NCBI GenBank assembly: GCA_964560765.1
Contig: CAZLMG010000029.1
Span: forward strand, 1 to 51,279
Origin: CAZLMG01 sp964560765
GTDB taxonomy: Bacteria > Bdellovibrionota_B > Oligoflexia > Oligoflexales > CAZLMG01
Reading direction: 5' to 3'
Length of the DNA: 51,279 nt
Part shown: positions 43,017-51,279 of the stretch, piece after piece
Position numbering within the stretch: position 1 is the stretch's first letter
How the letters are laid out: each line of letters begins with the position of its first letter
Position numbers and translations under genes: made by a program
The notes under the pieces: generated by a model
What the model was told of the DNA's origin: nothing
Database searches by the model: none
The model's input: only the letters and a program-made list of their open reading frames with translations

Positions 43017-44186
43017 ATGAGTGCTAAGTTTGCGACGGTCGATAGCATCCGCGTCGGTGCGGAGCGCGCCCTGGAGGCGTTGGCTCTGGGGACGTTGGCG
43101 AATGTCCTGGAGAGTGGTACGGCCGCAAAAGGGCGCATTGCACTGGTCACGGATAGCGATCGAGGATGGATGGTTCGCTTGCATTCAGATGGGTTGACCC
43201 TAGCCGACAAATTGTTGGTTGAGCAGGAAATTCGTCGAGAATTACCGGATGCCACCTTGGTCATCTATTTTGCGCGTCGACAAGGCGCCACAGCTGCTGC
43301 TGGCGCTCCAACGCAGGATGGTCCTCGTCCCATGGCTTTCGGTTTAAAGATGCAGCGCACGGCGATTCCAGGCGTGCGCAATGTGCTGGTCGTCGGTTCT
43401 GGTAAGGGTGGTGTTGGCAAGTCAACGGTAAGTAGCAATCTGGCAGTCAGCTTGGCGCAGCAAGGACTGCGCGTTGGGCTGCTGGATGCAGACGTCCATG
43501 GTCCATCGGCACCCATTATGTTTGGATTAGGTGGTGCGCTTGCGGTCAACTCGGATGGCAAGATCATTCCAGCGCGGGCGCACGGCGTTGATGTGGTTTC
43601 CACCGGATTTCTTGTTGAAGCACAGAATCCTATCATTTGGCGAGGGCCTATGGTGGGTAAGGCTATTCAGCAGTTTTGCTACGACGTTGCTTGGGGTGAC
43701 AAGGATGTCTTGGTCGTCGATCTGCCGCCGGGAACTGGCGATGTGCAGATTACCCTGATGGAGCGCTTGCCCATCCATGGCGCCGTTGTCGTCACCACGC
43801 CGCAAGATGTGGCTTTGATTGATGCCCACAAAGCGGTCAGCATGTTTCAGAAGCTGAATATTCCTATCCATGGCGTGGTCGAAAATATGGCGATGTTTCA
43901 GTGCCCCCATTGCGGCGGAGAATCGCATATTTTTGGCGACAAGGGTTTGGATGAGTTTTGCCGTGACCGCCAGACCCGCCTCCTCGGTCGCTTGCCTCTG
44001 GCCTTGGAGATTCGCCAGGGTGGAGATGCAGGTTTGCCAGCCGCCCTTGTTCCTGGCAGCGTGGCCGAGCAGGTCTTTTCTAAAATTGCGATAGAGTTTC
44101 AGCGGTTTCTGGCGCCTGCCGGGACCCATTTTTCGGCCTTGGCGGAAATTCCTCCAAAACAGCTATTGGTAACCAATGAACTTTAG
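43017..44186 (+). CDS. Mrp/ApbC Fe-S cluster carrier P-loop ATPase
   Basis: The 389-residue protein has an N-terminal MIP18-like segment, the deviant Walker A GSGKGGVGKST (from Gly127), DADVHGPSAPIMFG, VVDLPPGTGD, and a CPHC pair that binds the bridging cluster. Such proteins carry and deliver Fe-S clusters. The ATG at 43017 follows GGAAGG at a good distance; the longer frame to 42909 is less likely. Other Fe-S proteins (NadA, fumarase, MoaA, the radical SAM enzyme) lie in the same window. Confidence 0.93.
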   Translation: MSAKFATVDSIRVGAERALEALALGTLANVLESGTAAKGRIALVTDSDRGWMVRLHSDGLTLADKLLVEQEIRRELPDATLVIYFARRQGATAAAGAPTQDGPRPMAFGLKMQRTAIPGVRNVLVVGSGKGGVGKSTVSSNLAVSLAQQGLRVGLLDADVHGPSAPIMFGLGGALAVNSDGKIIPARAHGVDVVSTGFLVEAQNPIIWRGPMVGKAIQQFCYDVAWGDKDVLVVDLPPGTGDVQITLMERLPIHGAVVVTTPQDVALIDAHKAVSMFQKLNIPIHGVVENMAMFQCPHCGGESHIFGDKGLDEFCRDRQTRLLGRLPLALEIRQGGDAGLPAALVPGSVAEQVFSKIAIEFQRFLAPAGTHFSALAEIPPKQLLVTNEL

Positions 44187-44385
44187 GGCGCATTGCCCAT
44201 GTTTTTAGTAAACGCTCAAGTTTCCAGCCCAATTTCCGATAAGACTCCATAGAAAACAGCTAGGTTGCGCCCCTCTTTCGGGGGATGTCAGAAAAAGGTA
44301 GGGAAATCAGGCGATTATGCGCTATTGCGCGCGTGTATCCAGGTTCAGCCAAGGCCTTAAACCTACGCGCTTAGAGGAACGCACG

Positions 44386-45102
44386 ATGACAAGCAGCACT
44401 CAAGGCAAATGGAACTTACGTCAAGTCCTGCTTGGCGTCGTTGTCGCTGGTTTTGCTCATATCGCCTCCGCGATTGACCTAACACCCGAGGAAATTCGGG
44501 GAGAAGAGACCATGAAGCCGGTCGGCGTGTTGCAGAAGCGCTTTTTTCTCAAGGCTATGCGTCCTGAGATCGGCTTGCTAGCTGGCGCCGGTTTGAATGA
44601 AGCCTATACGAACACGGCGTTGATCGGTGTGCGGGGGGCATTTTTCTTCAAAGAGTGGCTCGGGGTCGAGGGGCAGTACATCGATGCCTCTGTCTCCAAA
44701 TCCGCCGATCGTATTGCTCTCGAGAAATTGCGCTTTCTGGAATTGGATCCGCCTGCAGGGCAAGATCCAAAGGTGGTTTCGCCCATGCCAGAGGTGAATC
44801 CAATTTACAAGATGCTGGATGTGACGGCAGTTCTAGCGCCGTTTTACGGCAAGCTGAACTTCATGGACATGTTGATCGTCTATTCCGACATTCATGTGGT
44901 TGCTGGAATGACTCAATTAGAAACGGCTGCAGGTCAAAAGATGGGGATAACGGTTGGCCTGGGTCAACGCTTCTATCTCTCAAAACTGTGGTCATTGCGA
45001 GCCGATGTTCGCGATAGAATTTTTTCAGATGAGCGCGGCGGCGAAGATCAGCTCCGTCATGCTTGGGCGTTTGATATTGGCGCAAGCTACTTTTTCCGCT
45101 GA
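44386..45102 (+). CDS. Outer-membrane beta-barrel protein, myxo/bdello type
   Basis: A 238-residue protein with a signal peptide ending IASA and an eight-strand-like barrel body (PEIGLLAGAGLNEAY, GVRGAFFFKEWLGVEGQY, GITVGLGQRFYL, FDIGASYFFR). It ends in Phe-Arg. It resembles the outer-membrane barrels found beside gliding or TPR genes in Myxococcota and Bdellovibrionota. GAGG sets the ATG at 44386; a longer frame begins at 44317. It starts the operon of TPR proteins. Confidence 0.8.
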   Translation: MTSSTQGKWNLRQVLLGVVVAGFAHIASAIDLTPEEIRGEETMKPVGVLQKRFFLKAMRPEIGLLAGAGLNEAYTNTALIGVRGAFFFKEWLGVEGQYIDASVSKSADRIALEKLRFLELDPPAGQDPKVVSPMPEVNPIYKMLDVTAVLAPFYGKLNFMDMLIVYSDIHVVAGMTQLETAAGQKMGITVGLGQRFYLSKLWSLRADVRDRIFSDERGGEDQLRHAWAFDIGASYFFR

Positions 45103-45126
45103 TCGCCGGAATGGCCTGGAGGAATT

Positions 45127-46752
45127 GTGAAAAAGTTCGCAAAAAACCTGTTTAAGGGCATGTTGCTCGCGGCGGTGATCTTGCTCGGGCCTGACCTCTT
45201 GTTTGCTGCCGAGCAGGAGCAAGCTCAGCGTTTGGTGACCCTCGATAAGGTTGCTGCCAAACTTAAGCGTCAATTTCGTACCGGCGAGCTGACCGATCGG
45301 CAATATTGGGCACGTATCAGCGCTCTGCAGCTCCGCTACGTCGAGCACACGGGAAAGCCCGATAGTTCTTTACTGCAGGCACAGGCCTACTTTTTAGCAG
45401 ACGAAGCATTCCCCATCAGTGCTGCGCGCCTAGCGGTCGAAGCACTGCGCAGTGCTTCGGCACCGTTTAGTAGGGATTTACAGCCTAGTTGGCGAATTTT
45501 ATCGAGGATCGCACGGACCGAACAAATCAGCGACATGCTGATTTCGCTAGCAGACAAGTTCAAGGGTGCAGGCGAGAGTCCTGCGGGGTTTGGCCGCGAC
45601 TGGAACTACTATCTAGGCATGGCCCACCAGGAAGCTGGTGCTAAGGACTTGGCGGTAGAGCACTTCAAGAAGCTTCAGTCCGGCGATCGATTGTATTTTC
45701 CTGCAGTCTTTGAGCTGGCCATGGCTCGAATTGAGAGTGACGATGTCGATGGTGGGATGAAGTTACTGGCGCAGCTGACCGACCGCTCGAACTCGCGTCG
45801 CAATCCGATGGATCGAGCCCGTTTGGCGAAGCTGGTTGATTACGCGCATTTGAATATCGCTCGTTTGAATTACGAGAAGGCAGAGTATGTCGATTCAGTG
45901 CGTTCATACCGCAATGTTCGTCGCACCTCTCCACTCTTTTACGATAGCTTGTTTGAGCAGAGTTGGGCCTTATTCATGGGTGGGCATCCTAACCATGCGC
46001 TTGGCACTTTGTACGCTGTCGAGAGTCCGTTCTTTGCGCAGCGATACAACCCCGAGGTGCCCATTCTACGCTCGATGGTATTTTACTGGCTCTGTCGATA
46101 CGAGGACAGCAGAACAGCTTTAGCAGAGTTTCTGAGTGAGTACGCCAAGCCTGTAAAAGAGCTAGAAGCTTTCTTGGCGCGATCGAAAAATGACTCGGAC
46201 GAGGCCTATCGCTTGTTCGAGAATCTTGTGTCGGGTGTGAGTGAAACATCGCTGGGAATGAACCGAAGCTTATTAACTTCAGCTGCAGTTGGCGATTCGA
46301 TGCTGCTGGCCCGAGATCGATTGGCCTCATTGATGAAAGAACAGCAGGGCTTTTCTAAGTCAAAAAATCTTGCCGGGCTGAGAGCCACCAAAGAATTGGT
46401 AAAGACCGTAGATGCGTGGATCGTCGAGGCCAAGAAGGAAGTTGGTTCGGCATTTCTGCGCGAGTTAGGAACAAAAATGGGTCACTACGCCAATCTGCGT
46501 GGTCAAGCAGACTTTCTATATGTTGAGCTGCTGATGAGTGAGAAAGAGCAGATCTTGGGTCGTGAGCTGCATGCTGATGGGAAAATGTCCGAAGACCGAT
46601 CTCGTAACAAGGTTAAAGGCTGGGGACGCAACACACAGTCTTGGGCAGCCAACAGTCTAGAAGAGTATTGGTGGGACGAGATTGGATACCACATCTTTGA
46701 TGTGGAACCACTATGCAAGCTTAAAGATGAGCAAGCTACGGCGGGTCTATAA
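45127..46752 (+). CDS. Periplasmic TPR protein, GltC-like in position
   Basis: The 541-residue exported protein has a signal peptide (to about residue 27) and degenerate TPR helices through most of its length. Its C terminus, EYWWDEIGYHIFDVEPLC, looks conserved. The start is GTG with GGAGG 5 bp upstream. Placement directly after an outer-membrane barrel matches the GltB/GltA-GltC order of the Myxococcus gliding cluster, but I cannot confirm orthology from sequence alone. Confidence 0.7.
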   Translation: MKKFAKNLFKGMLLAAVILLGPDLLFAAEQEQAQRLVTLDKVAAKLKRQFRTGELTDRQYWARISALQLRYVEHTGKPDSSLLQAQAYFLADEAFPISAARLAVEALRSASAPFSRDLQPSWRILSRIARTEQISDMLISLADKFKGAGESPAGFGRDWNYYLGMAHQEAGAKDLAVEHFKKLQSGDRLYFPAVFELAMARIESDDVDGGMKLLAQLTDRSNSRRNPMDRARLAKLVDYAHLNIARLNYEKAEYVDSVRSYRNVRRTSPLFYDSLFEQSWALFMGGHPNHALGTLYAVESPFFAQRYNPEVPILRSMVFYWLCRYEDSRTALAEFLSEYAKPVKELEAFLARSKNDSDEAYRLFENLVSGVSETSLGMNRSLLTSAAVGDSMLLARDRLASLMKEQQGFSKSKNLAGLRATKELVKTVDAWIVEAKKEVGSAFLRELGTKMGHYANLRGQADFLYVELLMSEKEQILGRELHADGKMSEDRSRNKVKGWGRNTQSWAANSLEEYWWDEIGYHIFDVEPLCKLKDEQATAGL

Positions 46753-46787
46753 TAGCCTTGGAATAGGCCAGGAAGGCGAGGGGAACG

Positions 46788-49700
46788 ATGAAACCAGAGA
46801 TAACCAGTCGTATGCGGAAAGCTCTAGTGATTGTGAGCGCCCTGTTGACGGCTCCGTCCGACTTGTTGGCGACGATTTCGCCGAATGTGGCGAGTGAACG
46901 CACTTTTACCAAACCCGATATCGAAACAAAGCGTAGTCCCTACCAGATGCGCAGCCAGCGGCAAGTGGATCAGGGCGATGCCGCGGCAGCGTCCAAATTG
47001 CGCACCAAGTCGATCCAGTCAATACATTCATTATTAAAGACCACGCAAGATCGAAGCCGCCGTTATGAGCTGCTGCGACGCTTGGGTGAACTCTATGTTG
47101 AGCACTATGAGTACACGGCCAACGAGGAGGCCAACGCGGCAGACGCGGCATTTGTAAAGTGGGAAAAGCAAGGCCGAAAGGGTGCCGCTCCAAAATTGAA
47201 AACTGCCAAGTCTGACAAAGCTGCCCAACGCGCAGTTGAGACCTATTCTCTGATTGCTCAGCATTATCCAAACTATCCTGATGCCGACATTGTTCACTAC
47301 GAATTGGGTAAGATGCTGGTGGTTCGCGGTGATCAGGCTGGAGTTAAGCACCTCGAACGATTGCTCAAGGAATTTCCGCGGTCGGGCCTGGTTGTCGACG
47401 CCAACATACTCTTGGCCGAATACTTCTTCGAGCGCCATGATATTTTGACCGCGAAGCGCCACTACGCGGCAGCTCTGGCCGATACAACTCATCCTCTCTT
47501 TCCGTACGCGATGTACAAGATGGGCTGGGCGCACTACAACTCACCTGCCAGCAGCGAAGCCGAGGTCCGCCAAAATATGCGCCATTCTCTAGATTCTTTT
47601 AAGGGTGTTGTCGCCCTGGCGGACAAGCAATCGGGCAACAAAGTGTTGATGAATCTGCGCGAAGAAGCGATCAGAGACATGATTGTCGTTTGGGCAGATG
47701 TTGCAGATGTAAACGCTGCTTGGTCTTACTTCAGTCAAATTGGGTCTCAGGCTTCATTTTATCTGGTGCTAGAGCGGCTGGGCGCGATCTACTCTGAGCA
47801 AGGCAAGTATGTGCAGGCTGTTGCGGTCTACGAGCGCATTCTGCGTGAAGATGGCAACCGCAAAAATGCTCCTGAACTGCATCGTTTGCTGGTCGATATC
47901 CACGCTACGACTGGCAATCAGAAGTCATTGATGGCAGCTCTGTCGACCATGACCGAGCGTTATTTGGATAGTGGAGTCTGGGTGAAGGCGAACAGAGCCG
48001 ATACTACCTTGATCTCCAGCACTAGGGACGATGTTGAGTTTTTAGTTCGCCGGCATGCTACGTTAAATCACCGGAATGGTCGTGACAAGAAGATCAAGGC
48101 GCAGATGGCACTTGCCGCGGGCTTGTATGAGCTCTATTTAAAGAAATTTGCCGCTAATCAGCATACCTACGAAATGAGTTTCTACCTCGCTGACCTATAT
48201 TACGACATGGGAATGCATAACCGCGCTGCAGACCAGTATCTTGCTGTCGTGGACATGAACCGAAAGAACGGAAAGTATCTCGAAGATGCGGCTTTTCAGG
48301 GGGTGATGACCTCAAAGCTAGTCGTTGAGAGTGCTAAGTACGGAGCGTTGCCCCCATTTGGAAAGGCACTGAAGGCTGTTAAGATACCCGCTCTGAAGTT
48401 GCGCTTGGTAAAGGCAATCGACCAGTACGGTGACCTCTTCCCCGCCAAGCCAGATGCGCTGCCAATGCGCTTGAGTGCAGCAAAAATACATTTCGGTCAT
48501 GGCTACTATGACGAGAGCATGCGCCGATTGAAGCATATCGTTTCGTTACAGCCCACGTCAGCACAGGCGGATGAGTCTGTGGACTTGATGCTTGGATTCT
48601 ACGTTGATCGCAAGCAATGGGACGCGGTCATTGCAACCAGCAAGGACCTGATGGCGGTTAAAGGCTTCGCGCCAAGCAAGCGCTTTGGCTCGGTACAGGA
48701 GGCTTACCGCTCGGCATCATTCAATCGCGCCCTAGCGTTCGAGACGGCCAAGCAGTATCGCAAGGCTGCCGATAGCTTCATCCAATATGCCAATGAGTTC
48801 TCGGCGCACAATAGTGCACCCGTGGCTCTCTATAACGGCATCCTGAACGATCAACGTGCTGAAAATTACGAGCGAATCTTTGCCACCGCGCAGGCGCTGC
48901 TCAAGAACCATCCGAAGTTTGAGCGATCACGAGACGCCATGGCGATGATCGCCGATCTTTATGAGCAGGTTGCTGACTATGAGTCGGCGGCTCGCAGCTA
49001 TGAACAGTTTGCTCAGCAGTGGCCAAAGGACAATGCCGCTGGCTCCTCCCTATTTAATGCGGGCGTACTCTATTCGGGGCTTGGCCGTTGGGATGATTCG
49101 GTACGAGTTCGACGCGAATTTATTCGCCGCTTTGGTAGTGATGAGCGTGTGCCGCAGGTCCGATTGGGAATTGCCTTGGCACTTGAAAAGTCGGGAAAGT
49201 TGCGTGAATCACGGCATGAGCTACTGACTCATCTTGGCTCTCTGAAGTCGAAGCAAACGAGTGAGGCGCTGGAACTTCGCGCCGTCGCGTTGCGCATCGG
49301 CATCCAGTTGGACGGATCGGACAGCTTGACGGCTGAAATAAAAGCGCTGGAACGTGATCTCTTAGACAGCAAAGCCGCAGCATGGGAAGCCCGCCGCTTG
49401 GTTGCTGGTCAGCGTTTTGCCGAAGCCGAAACCTTGATGCGTCAGTACAGCCAGATTCGCTTCGTCGACGCGAATACACTCGAACGTGAGGTTCCGCGCA
49501 AGCAGGCAGCCATGCAGAAGATGGCTGCGGCTTACGAAGCAGTTCTTGCTATCAAGGATTCGAATTTCAGTGCTGCAGCGCTTTATCGTCTCGGTGAGGC
49601 GCACGAAGAATTTAGCCGAGCGCTTTTGAGTGCAAAAGCACCGCAAAGTTACACGGAATCACAGGCGCGTGACTTGAGTCTAGCGCTGATCAAAGCGGCA

Positions 49701-49922
49701 GAGCCGCTGCGCGTTGAGGCAGAGAAATACTATTTGGCTGCCTATCAACAGTCTTCGGCTCCCGGTCAGCATTCGGATTGGACTCGGCGCAGCTACGTTA
49801 AAATGGCTGAGATGGAACCCCGGAAGTTCGGCTCTTTCAATGAACTGTATTCCGATCCAAACTACTACGGCTATCGCCTGCGCTACGATCGTTCGTTTTC
49901 CGACATGGTTAATGCGCACTGA
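46788..49922 (+). CDS. Large TPR protein, GltD/AgmU-like in position
   Basis: The 1044-residue protein carries a signal peptide (to about residue 30) and some 20 TPR-like helical pairs, for example YELGKMLVVRGDQAGVKHL, AVAVYERILREDGN and AARSYEQFAQQWPKD. No enzymatic domain is seen. It is probably a periplasmic scaffold. GGCGAGGGG precedes the ATG. It lies between two other TPR genes with gaps of 35 and 25 bp. Confidence 0.75.
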   Translation: MKPEITSRMRKALVIVSALLTAPSDLLATISPNVASERTFTKPDIETKRSPYQMRSQRQVDQGDAAAASKLRTKSIQSIHSLLKTTQDRSRRYELLRRLGELYVEHYEYTANEEANAADAAFVKWEKQGRKGAAPKLKTAKSDKAAQRAVETYSLIAQHYPNYPDADIVHYELGKMLVVRGDQAGVKHLERLLKEFPRSGLVVDANILLAEYFFERHDILTAKRHYAAALADTTHPLFPYAMYKMGWAHYNSPASSEAEVRQNMRHSLDSFKGVVALADKQSGNKVLMNLREEAIRDMIVVWADVADVNAAWSYFSQIGSQASFYLVLERLGAIYSEQGKYVQAVAVYERILREDGNRKNAPELHRLLVDIHATTGNQKSLMAALSTMTERYLDSGVWVKANRADTTLISSTRDDVEFLVRRHATLNHRNGRDKKIKAQMALAAGLYELYLKKFAANQHTYEMSFYLADLYYDMGMHNRAADQYLAVVDMNRKNGKYLEDAAFQGVMTSKLVVESAKYGALPPFGKALKAVKIPALKLRLVKAIDQYGDLFPAKPDALPMRLSAAKIHFGHGYYDESMRRLKHIVSLQPTSAQADESVDLMLGFYVDRKQWDAVIATSKDLMAVKGFAPSKRFGSVQEAYRSASFNRALAFETAKQYRKAADSFIQYANEFSAHNSAPVALYNGILNDQRAENYERIFATAQALLKNHPKFERSRDAMAMIADLYEQVADYESAARSYEQFAQQWPKDNAAGSSLFNAGVLYSGLGRWDDSVRVRREFIRRFGSDERVPQVRLGIALALEKSGKLRESRHELLTHLGSLKSKQTSEALELRAVALRIGIQLDGSDSLTAEIKALERDLLDSKAAAWEARRLVAGQRFAEAETLMRQYSQIRFVDANTLEREVPRKQAAMQKMAAAYEAVLAIKDSNFSAAALYRLGEAHEEFSRALLSAKAPQSYTESQARDLSLALIKAAEPLRVEAEKYYLAAYQQSSAPGQHSDWTRRSYVKMAEMEPRKFGSFNELYSDPNYYGYRLRYDRSFSDMVNAH

Positions 49923-49947
49923 CAAAACATCCAGGGAGGATGCATAG

Positions 49948-50913
49948 ATGCAACGGGTATATTCACGCAGATTTATCCAAGGCACATGGATGGTAACCAG
50001 TACGCTTCTCTTGGTTCAATGTGCCACACCTTCAGACCAGACGCATGCGCGTCGGCGCGACGGAGGCGATTTAGTCATTTCATCGAAAGTTGATGATAGG
50101 CTAAGCGGCGTCGAGAATCGAGATCGACGCTTTAGCGAGGGCAAGGCCAAGGAGCTCGAGCAGCGCCTTCAAAAAAATCCACGGGACATAGATACGCTCG
50201 TGAACCTCGCTCAGATGCACTTGTTCGCAGGTCGCTTGGCGGAGTCGCGGCAAACGGCTCGGCGCGCCTTGTTGGTCAAGCCTGGTCATTCTGATGCCAT
50301 CTTGGTGTTGGCTCAGGTTGAGTTTGCCGCCGGGAATCATGGTTTGACAGAGTTTCTGTTAACGAAGCTTAGCACGGAGTCGCGCAGTCTAAGTGAAGTG
50401 ATGGTATTGAAGGGCCTTTTGGCTTTGCAAAAGGAAGAGTTGAATGTGGCAGCAACGAATTTTCGCATGGCGATCGATGCAGATGGAGAGAACATCGCGG
50501 CGAGGATGAATCTAGGTGTGATTAACTTGCGATTTTCTCAGTTCAACGATGCGGCAATTCAGTTTGAGCGCATTCTGCAGAAAGTACCAGAGCATGTCGA
50601 TGCCAAGTTGCATTTGGCAGTCGCAAAATCGGTTCTGGGCGACACAAAGGCAGCAGATGCGTTGTATGAGAGCGTTTTGGCGGCGCGTCGTAGCGATGCA
50701 GCTGTTATCTATAACCGTGGTCTAAACCTGCATAAGATGGGGCGTCTAGAAGATAGCGTAGCACTTTTGCGCCGAGCCATTGATAGCGAAGGCATCAAAG
50801 GCGATTCTTTGGCCCATGCCGAGAAATTGGTGGATGCCATAGAAGCACAAGTAAAGGCTGAGAAGCAACCAAAGCAGCAGGCCAAGGTCAAGGACCAGAC
50901 TCTTGCACACTAA
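49948..50913 (+). CDS. TPR lipoprotein, GltE/AglT-like in position
   Basis: The 321-residue lipoprotein has a lipobox-like LLLVQC, then six or more TPR units (DTLVNLAQMHLFAGRLAESR, AARMNLGVINLRFSQFNDAA, AVIYNRGLNLHKMGRLEDS). The C terminus is Lys/Gln-rich. In Myxococcus the GltE/AglT protein is likewise a TPR lipoprotein of the outer membrane. GGGAGG lies 10 bp upstream of the ATG. Confidence 0.75.
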   Translation: MQRVYSRRFIQGTWMVTSTLLLVQCATPSDQTHARRRDGGDLVISSKVDDRLSGVENRDRRFSEGKAKELEQRLQKNPRDIDTLVNLAQMHLFAGRLAESRQTARRALLVKPGHSDAILVLAQVEFAAGNHGLTEFLLTKLSTESRSLSEVMVLKGLLALQKEELNVAATNFRMAIDADGENIAARMNLGVINLRFSQFNDAAIQFERILQKVPEHVDAKLHLAVAKSVLGDTKAADALYESVLAARRSDAAVIYNRGLNLHKMGRLEDSVALLRRAIDSEGIKGDSLAHAEKLVDAIEAQVKAEKQPKQQAKVKDQTLAH

Positions 50914-50946
50914 TCAAGTTCACGAGGTCTACGAGGAGAATCGCAC

Positions 50947-51267
50947 ATGAAGACGCAAACGTGGAATTTTCTAGCAGCTGCACTGATGATTACCCTGATT
51001 GCGAGTACGGCGCAGGCTGAGGGTGCCGGGCCAGCTGGAGCAGCGGCTGAGGAGCCTGGGGGTGCCTTGATGAAGTCGGAAGGCCCGAAGCCAACTACTA
51101 ATATCAACTTTGAAGAGACCCTGCTTGAGGGCCAGTTTCGCATGCCAGCGGGATCGTATCTTCAGGGGCGCAAGATTCAGGGAAAGTCACAAATGGTCAA
51201 GTTGCGGTCTGATTTTCGCAGTAATGTCCGCGAATCAAAAAGCGGAGTGCGTGCGCTTTCGAAGTGA
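50947..51267 (+). CDS. Small exported protein of the TPR operon
   Basis: A 106-residue product with a signal peptide ending AQAEG, an Ala/Gly/Pro-rich linker and a basic C-terminal part (LQGRKIQGKSQMVKLRSDF). I do not recognise it. ACGAGGAG before the ATG and a 33-bp gap place it in the same operon as the preceding TPR genes, which likely continues past the window edge. Confidence 0.6.
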   Translation: MKTQTWNFLAAALMITLIASTAQAEGAGPAGAAAEEPGGALMKSEGPKPTTNINFEETLLEGQFRMPAGSYLQGRKIQGKSQMVKLRSDFRSNVRESKSGVRALSK

Positions 51268-51279
51268 TTCTTGGGACTG

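Noticed and set aside
44260..44290. CCCC-TCTTTC-GGGG hairpin upstream of the outer-membrane barrel gene
   Set aside because: The stem is four or five pairs and no T tract follows. It is probably part of the leader, not a terminator of mrp.
1..51279. tRNA, rRNA, CRISPR arrays, insertion sequences and phage genes
   Set aside because: I looked for CCA-ended cloverleafs, regularly spaced repeats, transposase motifs and terminal inverted repeats and found none that I could support.

Overview
The window is bacterial, about half G+C, densely packed with genes, and has no rRNA, tRNA, CRISPR array or insertion sequence that I can see. The gene content points to a Gram-negative, didermic, probably predatory or gliding-lineage bacterium (Bdellovibrionota/Oligoflexia or Myxococcota-like). 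The evidence is many lipoproteins and outer-membrane beta-barrels, a myxo/bdello-type outer-membrane barrel followed by a chain of periplasmic TPR proteins that resembles a Glt/Agl gliding operon, a LamB porin and a FadL-type porin. The taxonomic placement is inference.

Layout. 1-4.9 kb: the 3' part of a beta-helix gene (possibly disrupted), slyD, a membrane glycosyltransferase-like protein and a LtaS/MdoB-type phosphotransferase. 4.9-7.5 kb: a double-domain U32 protein (RlhA-like). 7.7-8.4 kb: a lipoprotein. 8.5-11.9 kb (minus): a C39-like peptidase / RimK-like ATP-grasp / GCS2 ligase operon. 12.0-16.7 kb (plus): patatin, then a coupled set of a BesD/ArpA-like Fe(II)/2-oxoglutarate oxygenase, a degenerate aspartase/fumarase-fold protein and an aldehyde dehydrogenase, which looks like a small-molecule pathway. 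16.7-18.7 kb: two small exported proteins and an AstE/aspartoacylase-like hydrolase.

18.8-24.4 kb is the most unusual locus. A radical SAM/SPASM enzyme of the thioether-forming QhpD/SCIFF look is translationally coupled to two CHASE2-type sensor kinases with complementary defects. The first keeps the ATPase boxes but has Phe in place of the phospho-accepting His. The second keeps the His but has lost the ATPase boxes. Just downstream, a 44-codon peptide gene with one Cys carries its own promoter, a perfect palindromic operator-like site, a ribosome binding site and a terminator hairpin. Read together these suggest a split histidine kinase linked to a modified peptide; the functional link is inference.

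24.4-37.7 kb: a large Cys-rich lipoprotein, an exported protein of unknown function, moaA, an RluA-family pseudouridine synthase, smpB, lamB, class I fumarase coupled to an IscA/HesB-like protein that lacks the C-terminal Cys pair, nadA, a FadL-like porin and a di-haem lipoprotein. 37.9-44.2 kb: a large beta-propeller lipoprotein, a PRMT-like methyltransferase, a TPR/peptidase-MA metalloprotease coupled to glutaredoxin, and Mrp/ApbC. 44.4-51.3 kb: an outer-membrane barrel, three TPR proteins (one a lipoprotein) and a small exported protein, all on the plus strand with strong ribosome binding sites and short gaps, forming one operon that probably continues beyond the window.
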